DNA of 11,279 nucleotides, from the NCBI GenBank assembly GCA_040508545.1, contig JBEVMR010000100.1:1-11279 (forward strand), written 5' to 3'. The position numbers were made by a program, and so were the translations under genes. Positions 1 to 5,997 of this stretch are shown in pieces; the first letter of the stretch is position 1; every line of letters starts with the position of its first letter. This DNA comes from VRUE01 sp040508545. GTDB taxonomy: Bacteria; Actinomycetota; Thermoleophilia; Solirubrobacterales; 70-9. The notes under the pieces were generated by a model. That model searched no databases. It was not told the origin of the DNA and was given only the letters and a program-made list of their open reading frames with translations.

Positions 1-64
1 GGGATCAGATTGCATACCGCCGCCTTCGGCGACATTCCCCCGCCGGCCCGCCCGGCTCCTCCCC
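1..64 (-). repeat. Diverged half-copy of the 813-955 repeat
   Basis: Read on the minus strand, this stretch aligns with 813-874 on the plus strand. Shared blocks include GGGGAG, GGCGGG, GAATGT, GCCGAAGG and ATGCAATCTG, with roughly three quarters of bases identical by eye. It contains a mini-hairpin CGCC-TTC-GGCG at 21-31, equivalent to the GAA-loop hairpin at 843-854. The window edge cuts it, so the rest of the element may continue to the left. It overlaps the 3' coding end of the DUF998 gene. Confidence 0.65.
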
Positions 65-777
65 ATTAAACGTCGCTTGCCGTAGAGATCGAGGAGCGCA
101 AGCGCGAGCATCGCGATCCAGGCCATGCTGGACACCAAGGCCAAGCGTTGGACGAGTCCGTAGTGACCCTCTGGTTCGTTGCCGGCTACGAAGAAGAGGC
201 CGGTGAAGAATGCGATCGCGAGCATCCCGAGCGCTAGCGTGAGCCGGTCTGCTCCTGCCCAGGGGGAGTTGCTGTCGCCGAGACGCCAGCGACGATCGCC
301 TTGGAAGCGCCATGACATGGCGAAAACCGAAAGTGCCAGGGCGATTGCGCCTAGGAAGTAAGCCCAGCCGTGGGCGATGTGGCGCCAGGAGACTGCGCCC
401 GCCACTTCCCGGGCGTGACAACCAGCATCGATGGTCTCCCGGCAATCGGCCGGAAAGGGAAAGCCGGCGAGGATTTGCGCGAGCCCGGTGAGCGCGATCA
501 GGGCGGGTCCCAGCTTGCCGCGCATCCCCCGCGGTGCGTCAAGCGCCAGCGCAACTGCAAGAGCGATGAACGAGACGCCCGAGATCGCGACAACGGTGTT
601 GAAGATCCACGGATCAGCCGCGTTACGCGCCCCAAGGAAGCTGACCGCATCCCGAACCTCGCTGTACCCAGGCTCCCACAACCCACCGAGCAGGATGAAC
701 GCAAGCCAGATCAGCTGGCCAGCGATCGCCACCATCGCCAGCCTCCGAATCGCCCTCCCCCGATGGCCCACCCGCAT
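1..777 (-). CDS. DUF998 family membrane protein, 3' end outside the window
   Basis: The reading frame is open from the ATG at 777 to base 1 (259 codons) with no stop, so the C-terminus lies outside the window. About six hydrophobic segments are visible, near residues 13-32, 57-79, 88-107, 134-154, 178-198 and 208-230. The motif GYSEVRDAVSFLGA (37-50), a GFPFPADC segment near 105-112 and HIAH at 133-136 match the DUF998 pattern of integral membrane proteins whose function is unknown. The ATG at 777 is preferred over the internal Met15 because a TATAGA hexamer lies 6 bases upstream. The natural fold should end near residue 236. From about residue 238 onward (Arg/Gly-rich, ending MQSDP) the codons fall inside a repeat copy at 1-64, so the tail is probably not functional protein. 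Family assignment is from motif memory; no substrate or reaction can be given. Confidence 0.8.
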   Translation of the reverse strand, partial: MRVGHRGRAIRRLAMVAIAGQLIWLAFILLGGLWEPGYSEVRDAVSFLGARNAADPWIFNTVVAISGVSFIALAVALALDAPRGMRGKLGPALIALTGLAQILAGFPFPADCRETIDAGCHAREVAGAVSWRHIAHGWAYFLGAIALALSVFAMSWRFQGDRRWRLGDSNSPWAGADRLTLALGMLAIAFFTGLFFVAGNEPEGHYGLVQRLALVSSMAWIAMLALALLDLYGKRRLMGRSRAGRRGNVAEGGGMQSDP

Positions 778-783
778 GCCGCA

Positions 784-789
784 TCTATA
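784..789 (-). promoter_or_regulatory. Candidate -10 (TATAGA) of DUF998 gene, leaderless
   Basis: On the minus strand TATAGA lies 6 bases before the ATG at 777, placing the expected transcription start on or next to the start codon. No Shine-Dalgarno is present between them. The hexamer matches TATAAT at 4 of 6 positions, and I see no convincing -35. Confidence 0.4.
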
Positions 790-812
790 TCGCTTGTCGC
801 AGGGCACACGAA

Positions 813-955
813 GGGGAGCCCGATGGGTCGGTGGGCGAATGTGGCCGAAGGGCCGCGACATGCAATCTGGTTCCGCGCGGCGAAGCCGCGCTCGAACCCA
901 GTCGCTAAGCGCGAAGCGCGTGCGACATCAATTCGCCCGCCGACCCATCGGGCTC
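813..955. repeat. Cloverleaf-like repeat with 25-bp inverted ends (MITE-like)
   Basis: The left arm (816-840) and right arm (931-955) are reverse complements at 24 of 25 positions; the motif reads GAGCCCGATGGGTCGG on the left. Between them lie three hairpins. The first is GGCC-GAAG-GGCC at 843-854. The second is GCGCGGC-GAA-GCCGCGC at 875-891. The third spans 901-926, with GTCGC/GCGAC outer arms and GCGC-GAA-GCGC inside. No open reading frame and no transposase is present. The whole unit can fold as a closed stem carrying three small stem-loops. A related half-copy at 1-64 shows it is dispersed. It fills the gap between the DUF998 and PucR genes and overlaps the PucR 3' end. It could be a non-autonomous mobile element, a REPIN-like unit or a transcription terminator; the sequence alone does not decide. 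Confidence 0.75.
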
Positions 956-2130
956 TCCCCTCGACGCCGCAGCGCAATCTCCAGCTCGAAGCGAGCATCG
1001 GGGTCATCGAGCTGGTCGCCAAACAGCTCGCGTAGGTGCCCAATGCGGTTGCGGGCGGTCTGGGGGTGGACGTGGAGCGCTGCTGCCATCGCGACCGCGT
1101 TGCCACCGTGCCGGACATAGGCGAGGGCCGACTCGCGCATGCGCTCGCGGGCCTTCTCCGTCAGCTCCTCGAGTGGCGCCAGGCGGCAAGTCGCTATGCG
1201 GGCGGCCAGAGAGTGACCCTCGAACAGCAATAGGTCGGCAAGGTGGTCATCGGCCCGGCGCAGTCCGCCGTGGGGCACGGCCCCGGCCTGCGCCGCCCGA
1301 AGCGTCGCCTTCGCCAACGACCAGGATTCGGGCAGGTCGCCCAGGTCTCCTACCGGACCTTGCGCCAAGGTCACCTCGCCGGCAGCACGTCCAAGCAGAT
1401 CGGCCCGGCCCGGCCCGGACGGGTCCGGAAAGAGGATGCAGCCTTTTCCCTCCAGCACCGTCGCCAGCGAGTCCGCCGGCATGCCGCGGGTGACGCGAGC
1501 GAGCTCCTCTTTGTCGCACGCCAGCGCAGCGGCGCGCTCGGGCAGGGCCCAAGCGGCGCGCTCGGCCGCGGCGCGCACGTCGGCGGCCTGGGCAGGGGGC
1601 TCGCGCACGAGCAGAGCGGCCAGGTCACGGGCGCGGCGGCGGCGCTGATCCTCGCGCTCGGCCTGGGCCTCGGCGTAGCCCTCGACCGAGTCGGCCGAGA
1701 GCTCGTCGATGTAGGCGAAGATCGACTCCGCGAGCAAGCTGAGCACCTCGGCATCGAGGCCTGCCCGGCGTCCCGCAGCAGAGATCCTCCTCCAGGCGAC
1801 GCGGGCGCCAACGCGGTAGGCCGCCTGCAGCGAGTCCAGCGTCCGTCCCTGGCGCAGCTCGCCCCGGCCGAGCTCGACGTAGACGTCGCGCCCAACTCCG
1901 CGCCCGCTGTCCGGATCACGAATCAGGGCGACGAACTGCCGCAGGGCCTCGCTCACCCCCGTGCGCACGCCTCGGCCGAAGTCCCCCTCGAGCGGGCGGG
2001 CGTAGCCGGGCACGTCCTTGGCAATCGCGGCGAGGATCTCGGCGGTGACGGCATCGAGCTCGGGCTCGATCACGTCTGCGACCGTCGGCGGAAGTGCCCA
2101 ATCCGCCTCTATCCCAACAGAAGTTGTCAT
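928..2130 (-). CDS. PucR/CdaR-type helix-turn-helix transcriptional regulator
   Basis: This 400-residue protein has a C-terminal PucR-type helix-turn-helix at about 325-388. The motif GGNAVAMAAALHVHPQTARNR (342-362) is followed by LRELFGDQLDDPDAR and an E-x-E-x-ALR ending, the hallmark order of this family. The N-terminal half (about 15-160) is a helical, probably ligand-sensing region; the middle (160-320) is Ala/Arg-rich and compatible with a degenerate GGDEF-like CdaR domain. Family members usually end just after the ALR motif. Here the extra tail GESPMGRRAN and the TGA stop come from the right arm of the adjacent repeat. The ATG at 2130 has no Shine-Dalgarno but a TATTAT hexamer 7 bases upstream. 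It is divergent from a fatty acyl desaturase, which is its most likely target. An actinobacterial precedent is MabR, a PucR-family regulator of mycobacterial fatty-acid synthesis. The target and ligand are inferred, not shown. Confidence 0.88.
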   Translation of the reverse strand: MTTSVGIEADWALPPTVADVIEPELDAVTAEILAAIAKDVPGYARPLEGDFGRGVRTGVSEALRQFVALIRDPDSGRGVGRDVYVELGRGELRQGRTLDSLQAAYRVGARVAWRRISAAGRRAGLDAEVLSLLAESIFAYIDELSADSVEGYAEAQAEREDQRRRRARDLAALLVREPPAQAADVRAAAERAAWALPERAAALACDKEELARVTRGMPADSLATVLEGKGCILFPDPSGPGRADLLGRAAGEVTLAQGPVGDLGDLPESWSLAKATLRAAQAGAVPHGGLRRADDHLADLLLFEGHSLAARIATCRLAPLEELTEKARERMRESALAYVRHGGNAVAMAAALHVHPQTARNRIGHLRELFGDQLDDPDARFELEIALRRRGESPMGRRAN

Positions 2131-2132
2131 CT

Positions 2133-2162
2133 ATCTAATAATAGATTGCCATATAAATTGGC
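2133..2162. promoter_or_regulatory. Two inverted repeats in the divergent promoter, candidate operators
   Basis: ATCTA-ataa-TAGAT at 2133-2146 is a perfect 5-bp-arm inverted repeat overlapping the regulator's -10. GCCA-tataaat-TGGC at 2148-2162 is a second one, overlapping the desaturase -35. They lie in an AT-rich island (about 2131-2200) that stands out from the GC-rich surroundings. Their position between a regulator and its divergent neighbour suggests operator sites for the PucR protein, but the arms are short enough for chance in AT-rich DNA. Confidence 0.4.
2138..2143 (-). promoter_or_regulatory. Candidate -10 (TATTAT) of PucR gene, leaderless
   Basis: TATTAT on the minus strand matches the -10 consensus at 5 of 6 positions and is separated by 7 bases from the ATG at 2130, so transcription would begin on the start codon. 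No Shine-Dalgarno fits in the gap. No clear -35 is visible. Confidence 0.5.
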
Positions 2163-2176
2163 CTCGAGCCTAAAAT
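2146..2176 (+). promoter_or_regulatory. Candidate desaturase promoter (TTGCCA, 19 bp, TAAAAT)
   Basis: TTGCCA at 2146-2151 matches the -35 consensus at 5 of 6 positions, and TAAAAT at 2171-2176 matches the -10 at 5 of 6. The 19-bp spacer is slightly long. Transcription would begin near 2183, giving a leader of about 24 bases before the ATG at 2207. The -35 overlaps an inverted repeat, so binding there should affect desaturase expression. Confidence 0.45.
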
Positions 2177-2206
2177 ATCTCACCCAATGCAACCTAAGCT
2201 TGCCGA

Positions 2207-3100
2207 ATGCACTCCGAAATGGGCAAAGCCGAGAAGGTCGCCAACCTCGGCGCGGTGCTCCTCCCGTTTGCGGCGACGATTACCGCGGCGGCCCTCTTCT
2301 GGAATCGCCTGGTCGCCCCGGCCGATCTCGCGATTGCCTCAGTGATGTACCTGCTGACCGCGGTGGGGGTCACGGTTGGCTTTCACCGCCTGCTCACCCA
2401 CCGTTCCTTTCAGACGCCGAAACCTGTGGAATACCTGTTTGCCGTGCTTGGCTCGATGGCAGTACAGGGTCCCGTCATCTCCTGGGTAGCCGATCACCGC
2501 AAGCATCACGCCCACACCGACGAAGACGGCGATCCGCACAGTCCCCATGTGGGACATGACGGCGGCGTCCGTGGAGTGCTTGCGGGCCTCTGGCACGCTC
2601 ACACCGGCTGGTTGATGTCCACTCAAGGACGGGCCGATTGGAAGCGGTATGCACGCGATCTCCAGGAAGACCAGGGGATGCGGAAGATCAGCCGTCTGTT
2701 CGTCCCGCTGATCCTCGTCGGCCTTGCCCTGCCGGCTGTCGCCGGATACATGGTCAGTGGCACGCTGGCCGGCGCGGCGACCGGATTGCTCTGGGGCGGC
2801 CTGGTGCGGATCTTCTTCGTCCACCACGTCACCTGGAGCGTCAACTCCGTCTGCCACTTCCTCGGCAGCAGGCGCTTCGTCACGGACGATCACTCGACCA
2901 ACGTCTTCTGGCTGGCCCTGCCGTCGCTGGGCGAGTCCTGGCACCACAATCACCATGCCTTCCCCCGCTCCGCGGTACACGGGTTGAAGCGCTGGGAGCT
3001 GGATCCCTCGGCGCTGATCATCGCCAGCATGGAGAAGGTGGGTCTTGCCCATAACGTGGTGCGTATCTCACCCGAGCGACAATCCGAACGCGCCGCTTAG
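2207..3100 (+). CDS. Membrane acyl-CoA/fatty acid desaturase (delta-9 type)
   Basis: This 297-residue protein carries the three histidine boxes of membrane di-iron desaturases: HRLLTH at 60-65, HRKHH at 97-101 and HHNHH at 246-250. It also has the VNSVCH segment (212-217) typical of delta-9 acyl-CoA desaturases. Hydrophobic segments near 15-33, 40-58, 75-94 and 160-205 give the usual two-hairpin membrane topology with the boxes facing the cytoplasm. The expected reaction is insertion of a cis double bond into a saturated acyl chain using O2 and electrons from a partner reductase, which is not in this window. Length fits the short bacterial DesA3/SCD-like group. ATG 2207 is the first in frame; Met5 is an alternative, and neither has a strong Shine-Dalgarno. 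It is divergent from the PucR regulator, suggesting control of membrane fluidity. Position of the double bond is inferred from family resemblance. Confidence 0.93.
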   Translation: MHSEMGKAEKVANLGAVLLPFAATITAAALFWNRLVAPADLAIASVMYLLTAVGVTVGFHRLLTHRSFQTPKPVEYLFAVLGSMAVQGPVISWVADHRKHHAHTDEDGDPHSPHVGHDGGVRGVLAGLWHAHTGWLMSTQGRADWKRYARDLQEDQGMRKISRLFVPLILVGLALPAVAGYMVSGTLAGAATGLLWGGLVRIFFVHHVTWSVNSVCHFLGSRRFVTDDHSTNVFWLALPSLGESWHHNHHAFPRSAVHGLKRWELDPSALIIASMEKVGLAHNVVRISPERQSERAA

Positions 3101-3181
3101 ACGGGCTCTTAACACGCACTCGAACCCGTGTCCCATCTAAATAGTCAGGTAGTGGTGAGGCAATGTGTCCAGTGCTTGTTC

Positions 3182-3220
3182 GTACGTGACTTTTGACTGT
3201 GCAACACTGCGGTACGTAAC
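3182..3220 (+). promoter_or_regulatory. Direct repeats GTACGTRAC flanking a TTGACT -35-like box
   Basis: GTACGTGAC at 3182-3190 and GTACGTAAC at 3212-3220 are 9-bp direct repeats differing at one base, spaced 30 bp start to start, about three helical turns. TTGACT (3193-3198) between them resembles a -35 box, but no strong -10 follows. In the 169-bp gap before the winged-helix gene they are the best candidates for its promoter and regulator sites, possibly autoregulatory. The rest of 3101-3269 shows only weak stems: ACGGG/CCCGT at 3101-3129 and TCCGG/CCGGA at 3234-3256. Confidence 0.35.
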
Positions 3221-3258
3221 TCCCCCTCAGTGATCCGGCCGGAAATGCGGACCGGACG

Positions 3259-3264
3259 AAAGGA
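3259..3264 (+). promoter_or_regulatory. Shine-Dalgarno AAAGGA for the winged-helix gene
   Basis: AAAGGA is 5 bases before the ATG at 3270 and fixes that start. It is one of only two clear Shine-Dalgarno sites in the window; most other genes here lack one. Confidence 0.7.
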
Positions 3265-3269
3265 ACGAG

Positions 3270-3650
3270 ATGCCAAGCACCACTCACGTACTCGACGAGG
3301 CTCGGGACCTGGTCAAGAAGCGCCTTGCCGAGCTGGACGACGAGCGCAAGCGCCTCGAGCGCGCCCTCGCCGAGCTGGGCGGGAAAGTCACGGCCCGTAG
3401 TACCGGTCGTGGGCCCGGCCGCCCGCGTGGCTCAGGCACGAAAGCTGCCGGTCCGAAAAAACGGCGCCGTCGCAAAGGCACCCGCGCCGACCAGGCCGTC
3501 GCGCTGGTCGAGGGCAGCCCGGGCATCAGCGCCTCGGACATCGCCAAACAGATGAAGATCAAGCCCAACTATCTCTACCGGGTCCTCGGTGACCTCGAGA
3601 AAGAGAAGCGGGTGACGAAGAAAGGGCGCCAGTACTACCCGTCCAAATAG
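3270..3650 (+). CDS. Small coiled-coil, AT-hook-like, winged-helix DNA-binding protein
   Basis: The protein has 126 residues in three parts. Residues 5-37 form a charged heptad-like helix (LVKKRLAELDDERKRLERAL), likely a dimerising coiled coil. Residues 45-70 are a flexible basic linker with GRPRGSG at 50-56, close to the AT-hook core, and a KKRRRRK run at 63-69. Residues 72-124 look like a winged helix-turn-helix: ISASDIAKQMKIKPNYLYRV, then LEKEKRVTKKGRQYY as the wing. A strong Shine-Dalgarno precedes it and a perfect terminator follows, so it is probably transcribed alone. Such an architecture suits a transcription factor or a nucleoid-associated protein that binds AT-rich minor groove. I do not recognise a named orthologue and its targets are unknown; the AT-rich island at 2131-2200 is one conceivable site. 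Confidence 0.85.
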   Translation: MPSTTHVLDEARDLVKKRLAELDDERKRLERALAELGGKVTARSTGRGPGRPRGSGTKAAGPKKRRRRKGTRADQAVALVEGSPGISASDIAKQMKIKPNYLYRVLGDLEKEKRVTKKGRQYYPSK

Positions 3651-3670
3651 CGCCTGACTCAGTACTTACG

Positions 3671-3701
3671 AAGAGGCCGGCCCATTGGGCCGGCCTCTTT
3701 T
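3671..3701 (+). terminator. Perfect 13-bp intrinsic terminator after the winged-helix gene
   Basis: AAGAGGCCGGCCC (3671-3683), loop ATT, then GGGCCGGCCTCTT (3687-3699) pair without mismatch and run into TTTT (3698-3701). The T-run is on the plus strand, so it terminates the gene ending at 3650. It also lies just beyond the mdh stop (3712) on the other strand. There the hairpin is intact but no T-run follows, so it may act more weakly or only protect the mdh 3' end. Confidence 0.88.
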
Positions 3702-3711
3702 GCATTCAGCC

Positions 3712-4698
3712 CTAGACCAAGCCGAGCTTGCTGACCGCGTCGCGCTCCTCGCACAGCTCGGCGATGCTGGCGTCGATGCGGGGGCGGGAGAACTCCGGCA
3801 CCTCGAGGCCCTCGACGACGGTCCACTCGCCGCCCGAGCAACTGCACGGATGGCCGGCGACGACACCCTCCTCGATCCCGTAGGAACCGTTCGACGGCAC
3901 GCCCATCGAGACCCAGTCGCCAGCGGGCGTGCCGAGCACCCAGTCACGAACGTGGTCGATCGCCGCGTTGGCAGCGGAGGCGGCGCTCGAGGCGCCGCGG
4001 GCGTCGATGATCTCGGCGCCGCGCTTGGCGACGCGCGGGATGAACTCCTCGCCGATCCACGCCTCGTCGTCTACCGCGTCCCAGGCGCTGGCGCCGTCGA
4101 CCTTGGCGTTGACCAGGTCCGGGTACTGCGTGGTCGAGTGATTTCCCCAGACGGTCATGTTGCTGACGGTGGAGAGCGGCTTGCCGAGCTTGTTGGCGAG
4201 CTGGGCCATCGCACGGTTGTGGTCGAGGCGCATCATCGCCGTGAAGCGCTCGCGCGGCACGCCGTCGGCATTCGACAGCGCGATCAGGCAGTTGGTGTTG
4301 GCCGGATTGCCCACCACCAGGACCCGCACGTCGTCAGCGGCCCCCGCGGCGATCGCTTCGCCCTGCGGCTTGAAGATGCCGCCGTTGGCCTCGAGCAGAT
4401 CGGCCCGCTCCATACCCGGTCCGCGCGGACGAGCGCCGACGAGGAGACCGACGTTACAGCCGTCGAACGCAGGCTTCGCGTCGTCGAAGATGTCGATCTT
4501 GCGCAGCAGCGGAAAGGCGCAGTCCTCTAGCTCCATCGCGGTGCCCTCGGCGGCCTTGACCGCGTCGGGGATCTCGAGCAGGCTCAACTCCACCGGGGTG
4601 TCCGGTCCAAGCATCTGACCGCTGGCGATGCGGAAGAGCAGCGCGTAGCCGATCTGGCCGGCGGCGCCGGTGACGGTGACTTTGACGGGGGTGCTCAC
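3712..4698 (-). CDS. mdh: Malate dehydrogenase (NAD-dependent)
   Basis: This 328-residue enzyme oxidises malate to oxaloacetate in the TCA cycle and acts in the cytosol. The nucleotide-binding loop GAAGQIG is at 11-17. Glu42 in LLEIPDAVKA sits where NAD-specific members have an acidic residue, favouring NAD over NADP. The mobile substrate loop GARPRGPGMERADLL (88-102) carries the substrate arginines. Further along are MRLDHNRA (156-163, Arg157 and Asp159) and the catalytic histidine His187 in WGNHSTT. Length and motifs fit the cytosolic-type group shared with Thermus and many actinobacteria. The start is GTG 4698, supported by AGGAG 8 bases upstream. It lies 39 bp downstream of icd on the same strand, so the two are likely co-transcribed. 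No defect in key residues was seen. Confidence 0.96.
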   Translation of the reverse strand: MSTPVKVTVTGAAGQIGYALLFRIASGQMLGPDTPVELSLLEIPDAVKAAEGTAMELEDCAFPLLRKIDIFDDAKPAFDGCNVGLLVGARPRGPGMERADLLEANGGIFKPQGEAIAAGAADDVRVLVVGNPANTNCLIALSNADGVPRERFTAMMRLDHNRAMAQLANKLGKPLSTVSNMTVWGNHSTTQYPDLVNAKVDGASAWDAVDDEAWIGEEFIPRVAKRGAEIIDARGASSAASAANAAIDHVRDWVLGTPAGDWVSMGVPSNGSYGIEEGVVAGHPCSCSGGEWTVVEGLEVPEFSRPRIDASIAELCEERDAVSKLGLV

Positions 4699-4706
4699 GT
4701 ATTCGT

Positions 4707-4711
4707 CTCCT
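4707..4711 (-). promoter_or_regulatory. Shine-Dalgarno AGGAG deciding the mdh GTG start
   Basis: AGGAG on the minus strand lies 8 bases before the GTG at 4698 and selects it as the start. Its presence inside the icd-mdh gap contrasts with the SD-less first genes of the neighbouring transcription units, consistent with mdh being an internal operon gene. Confidence 0.75.
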
Positions 4712-4737
4712 GGAAGTCGTGGTTTGGGAGTGAGAGC

Positions 4738-5961
4738 CTAGGCGGCCATTACGCGCTGAAGTCGCTCGTCGATAGCGGCGAGGAACTCCTGCGTGGTGAG
4801 GTATTGCTGGTCGGGCCCGACCAGCAGGGCCAAGTCTTTGGTCATCTTGCCGCTCTCGACCGTCTCGATGCATACCTGCTCGAGCGTCGCGGCGAACTGT
4901 GACACCTCCGGGGTCTCGTCGAGACGCCCGCGGGCTGCGAGCCCGCGCGTCCAGGCGAAGATCGAGGCGATCGGATTGGTCGAGGTTGGCTTGCCCTCCT
5001 GATGCTGGCGGAAGTGGCGGGTGACCGTGCCGTGCGCCGCCTCGGCCTCGACCGTCTTGCCGTCGGGACTCATCAGCACGCTGGTCATCAGCCCCAGTGA
5101 GCCGAACCCCTGGGCAACCGTGTCGGACTGGACGTCACCGTCGTAGTTCTTGCAGGCCCAGACGTAGCCACCTTCCCACTTCAGCGCCGCGGCGACCATG
5201 TCGTCGATCAAGCGGTGTTCGTAGGAGATCCCCTTCGCCTCGAACTCCGCCTTGAACTCCGCCTCGTACACCTCGGCGAAGAGGTCCTTGAAACGACCGT
5301 CGTAGCGCTTGAGGATCGTGTTCTTGGTCGAGAGGTAGACCGGGTAGCCGCGATCGAGGCCGTAGCGCATCGAGGCGCGGGCGAAGTCGCGGATCGAGTC
5401 GTCGAGGTTGTACATCGCCATCGCGATGCCGCCGCTCGGGAAGTCGTAGACGTCGAGCTCGACCGGCTCGGAGCCGTCCTTGGGGGTGTAGGTGAGAGTC
5501 AGCGTGCCCTCGCCGGGGACGACCAGGTCGGTAGCGCGGTACTGGTCGCCGAAGGCATGGCGGCCGATCACGATCGGCTTGGTCCAGCCCGGCACCAGGC
5601 GCGGGATGTTGGAGATCACGATCGGCTCGCGGAAGATGACGCCGCCGAGGATGTTGCGGATCGTGCCGTTCGGCGAGCGGTACATCTCCTTCAGGCCGAA
5701 CTCCTCCACCCGGGCCTCGTCGGGGGTGATCGTCGCGCACTTGACCCCCACGCCGTGCTGCTTGATCGCCTCCGCCGCTTCGACCGTGATCCGGTCCTCG
5801 CTGGCGTCGCGGCTCTCGATCCCAAGGTCGAAGTAGACGAGCTCGAGATCGAGGTAGGGCAGGATCAGCTGCTCTTTGATGAACGACCAGATGATCCGGG
5901 TCATCTCGTCGCCGTCGAGCTCGACGATCGGGTTCTCGACTTTGATCTTCTCCGGCGTCAT
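4738..5961 (-). CDS. icd: NADP-dependent isocitrate dehydrogenase, eukaryotic-type
   Basis: At 407 residues this closely resembles the homodimeric type found in eukaryotic cytosol and mitochondria and some bacteria, rather than the E. coli type. Substrate residues are in SPNGTIRN (96-103), Arg111 and Arg134 (IGRHAFGDQY, equivalent to human IDH1 Arg132). Catalytic Tyr141 and the lysine in STKNT (211-215) are present. Metal-binding aspartates fall in LIDDMVA (251-257) and NYDGDVQSD (272-280), and the NADP motif is HGTVTRH (310-316). It converts isocitrate to 2-oxoglutarate and supplies NADPH. The frame stays open far upstream on this strand because of high GC, but homology begins at the ATG at 5961. 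Upstream codons are antisense to aidB and look non-coding. It heads an icd-mdh operon. A TAGCAT hexamer 10 bases upstream is the only promoter candidate. Confidence 0.97.
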   Translation of the reverse strand: MTPEKIKVENPIVELDGDEMTRIIWSFIKEQLILPYLDLELVYFDLGIESRDASEDRITVEAAEAIKQHGVGVKCATITPDEARVEEFGLKEMYRSPNGTIRNILGGVIFREPIVISNIPRLVPGWTKPIVIGRHAFGDQYRATDLVVPGEGTLTLTYTPKDGSEPVELDVYDFPSGGIAMAMYNLDDSIRDFARASMRYGLDRGYPVYLSTKNTILKRYDGRFKDLFAEVYEAEFKAEFEAKGISYEHRLIDDMVAAALKWEGGYVWACKNYDGDVQSDTVAQGFGSLGLMTSVLMSPDGKTVEAEAAHGTVTRHFRQHQEGKPTSTNPIASIFAWTRGLAARGRLDETPEVSQFAATLEQVCIETVESGKMTKDLALLVGPDQQYLTTQEFLAAIDERLQRVMAA

Positions 5962-5971
5962 CGGCGCGGCG

Positions 5972-5977
5972 ATGCTA
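5972..5977 (-). promoter_or_regulatory. Candidate -10 (TAGCAT) of icd-mdh
   Basis: TAGCAT on the minus strand lies 10 bases before the icd ATG and fits TANNNT, implying a leader of only about 3 bases. No -35 is evident; the place for it would fall at the aidB start codon. Confidence 0.35.
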
Positions 5978-5984
5978 TCGATGC

Positions 5985-5990
5985 GACAAT
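5985..5990 (+). promoter_or_regulatory. Candidate -10 (GACAAT) of aidB, leaderless
   Basis: GACAAT matches TATAAT at 4 of 6 positions and is 7 bases before the aidB ATG. It lies 8 bp from the opposing icd -10, and two CGATGC direct repeats (5970-5975 and 5979-5984) fall between and over them. The two promoters would occupy the same DNA and should exclude one another. Confidence 0.35.
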
Positions 5991-5997
5991 CCGGGCG

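Noticed and set aside
813..955. Tandem hairpins considered as a CRISPR array or attC-like site
   Set aside because: There are no regularly spaced identical repeats and no spacers, and no integrase or cas gene in the window. The element is a single inverted-repeat unit.
1243..2559. 438-codon plus-strand frame opposite PucR and running into the desaturase
   Set aside because: It conflicts with two genes that have clear domain signatures, and its translation shows no family motif.
3101..3135. GGTTCGAGT on the minus strand, resembling a tRNA T-loop
   Set aside because: The flanking bases (ACGGG and GCGTG) do not form a T-stem, and no acceptor or anticodon arms fit around it.
5215..5997. Plus-strand extension of the aidB frame antisense to icd
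   Set aside because: It is rich in Asp/Val/Leu/Arg with no recognisable motif, and it lies opposite a well-conserved enzyme. AidB homology starts at 5998.
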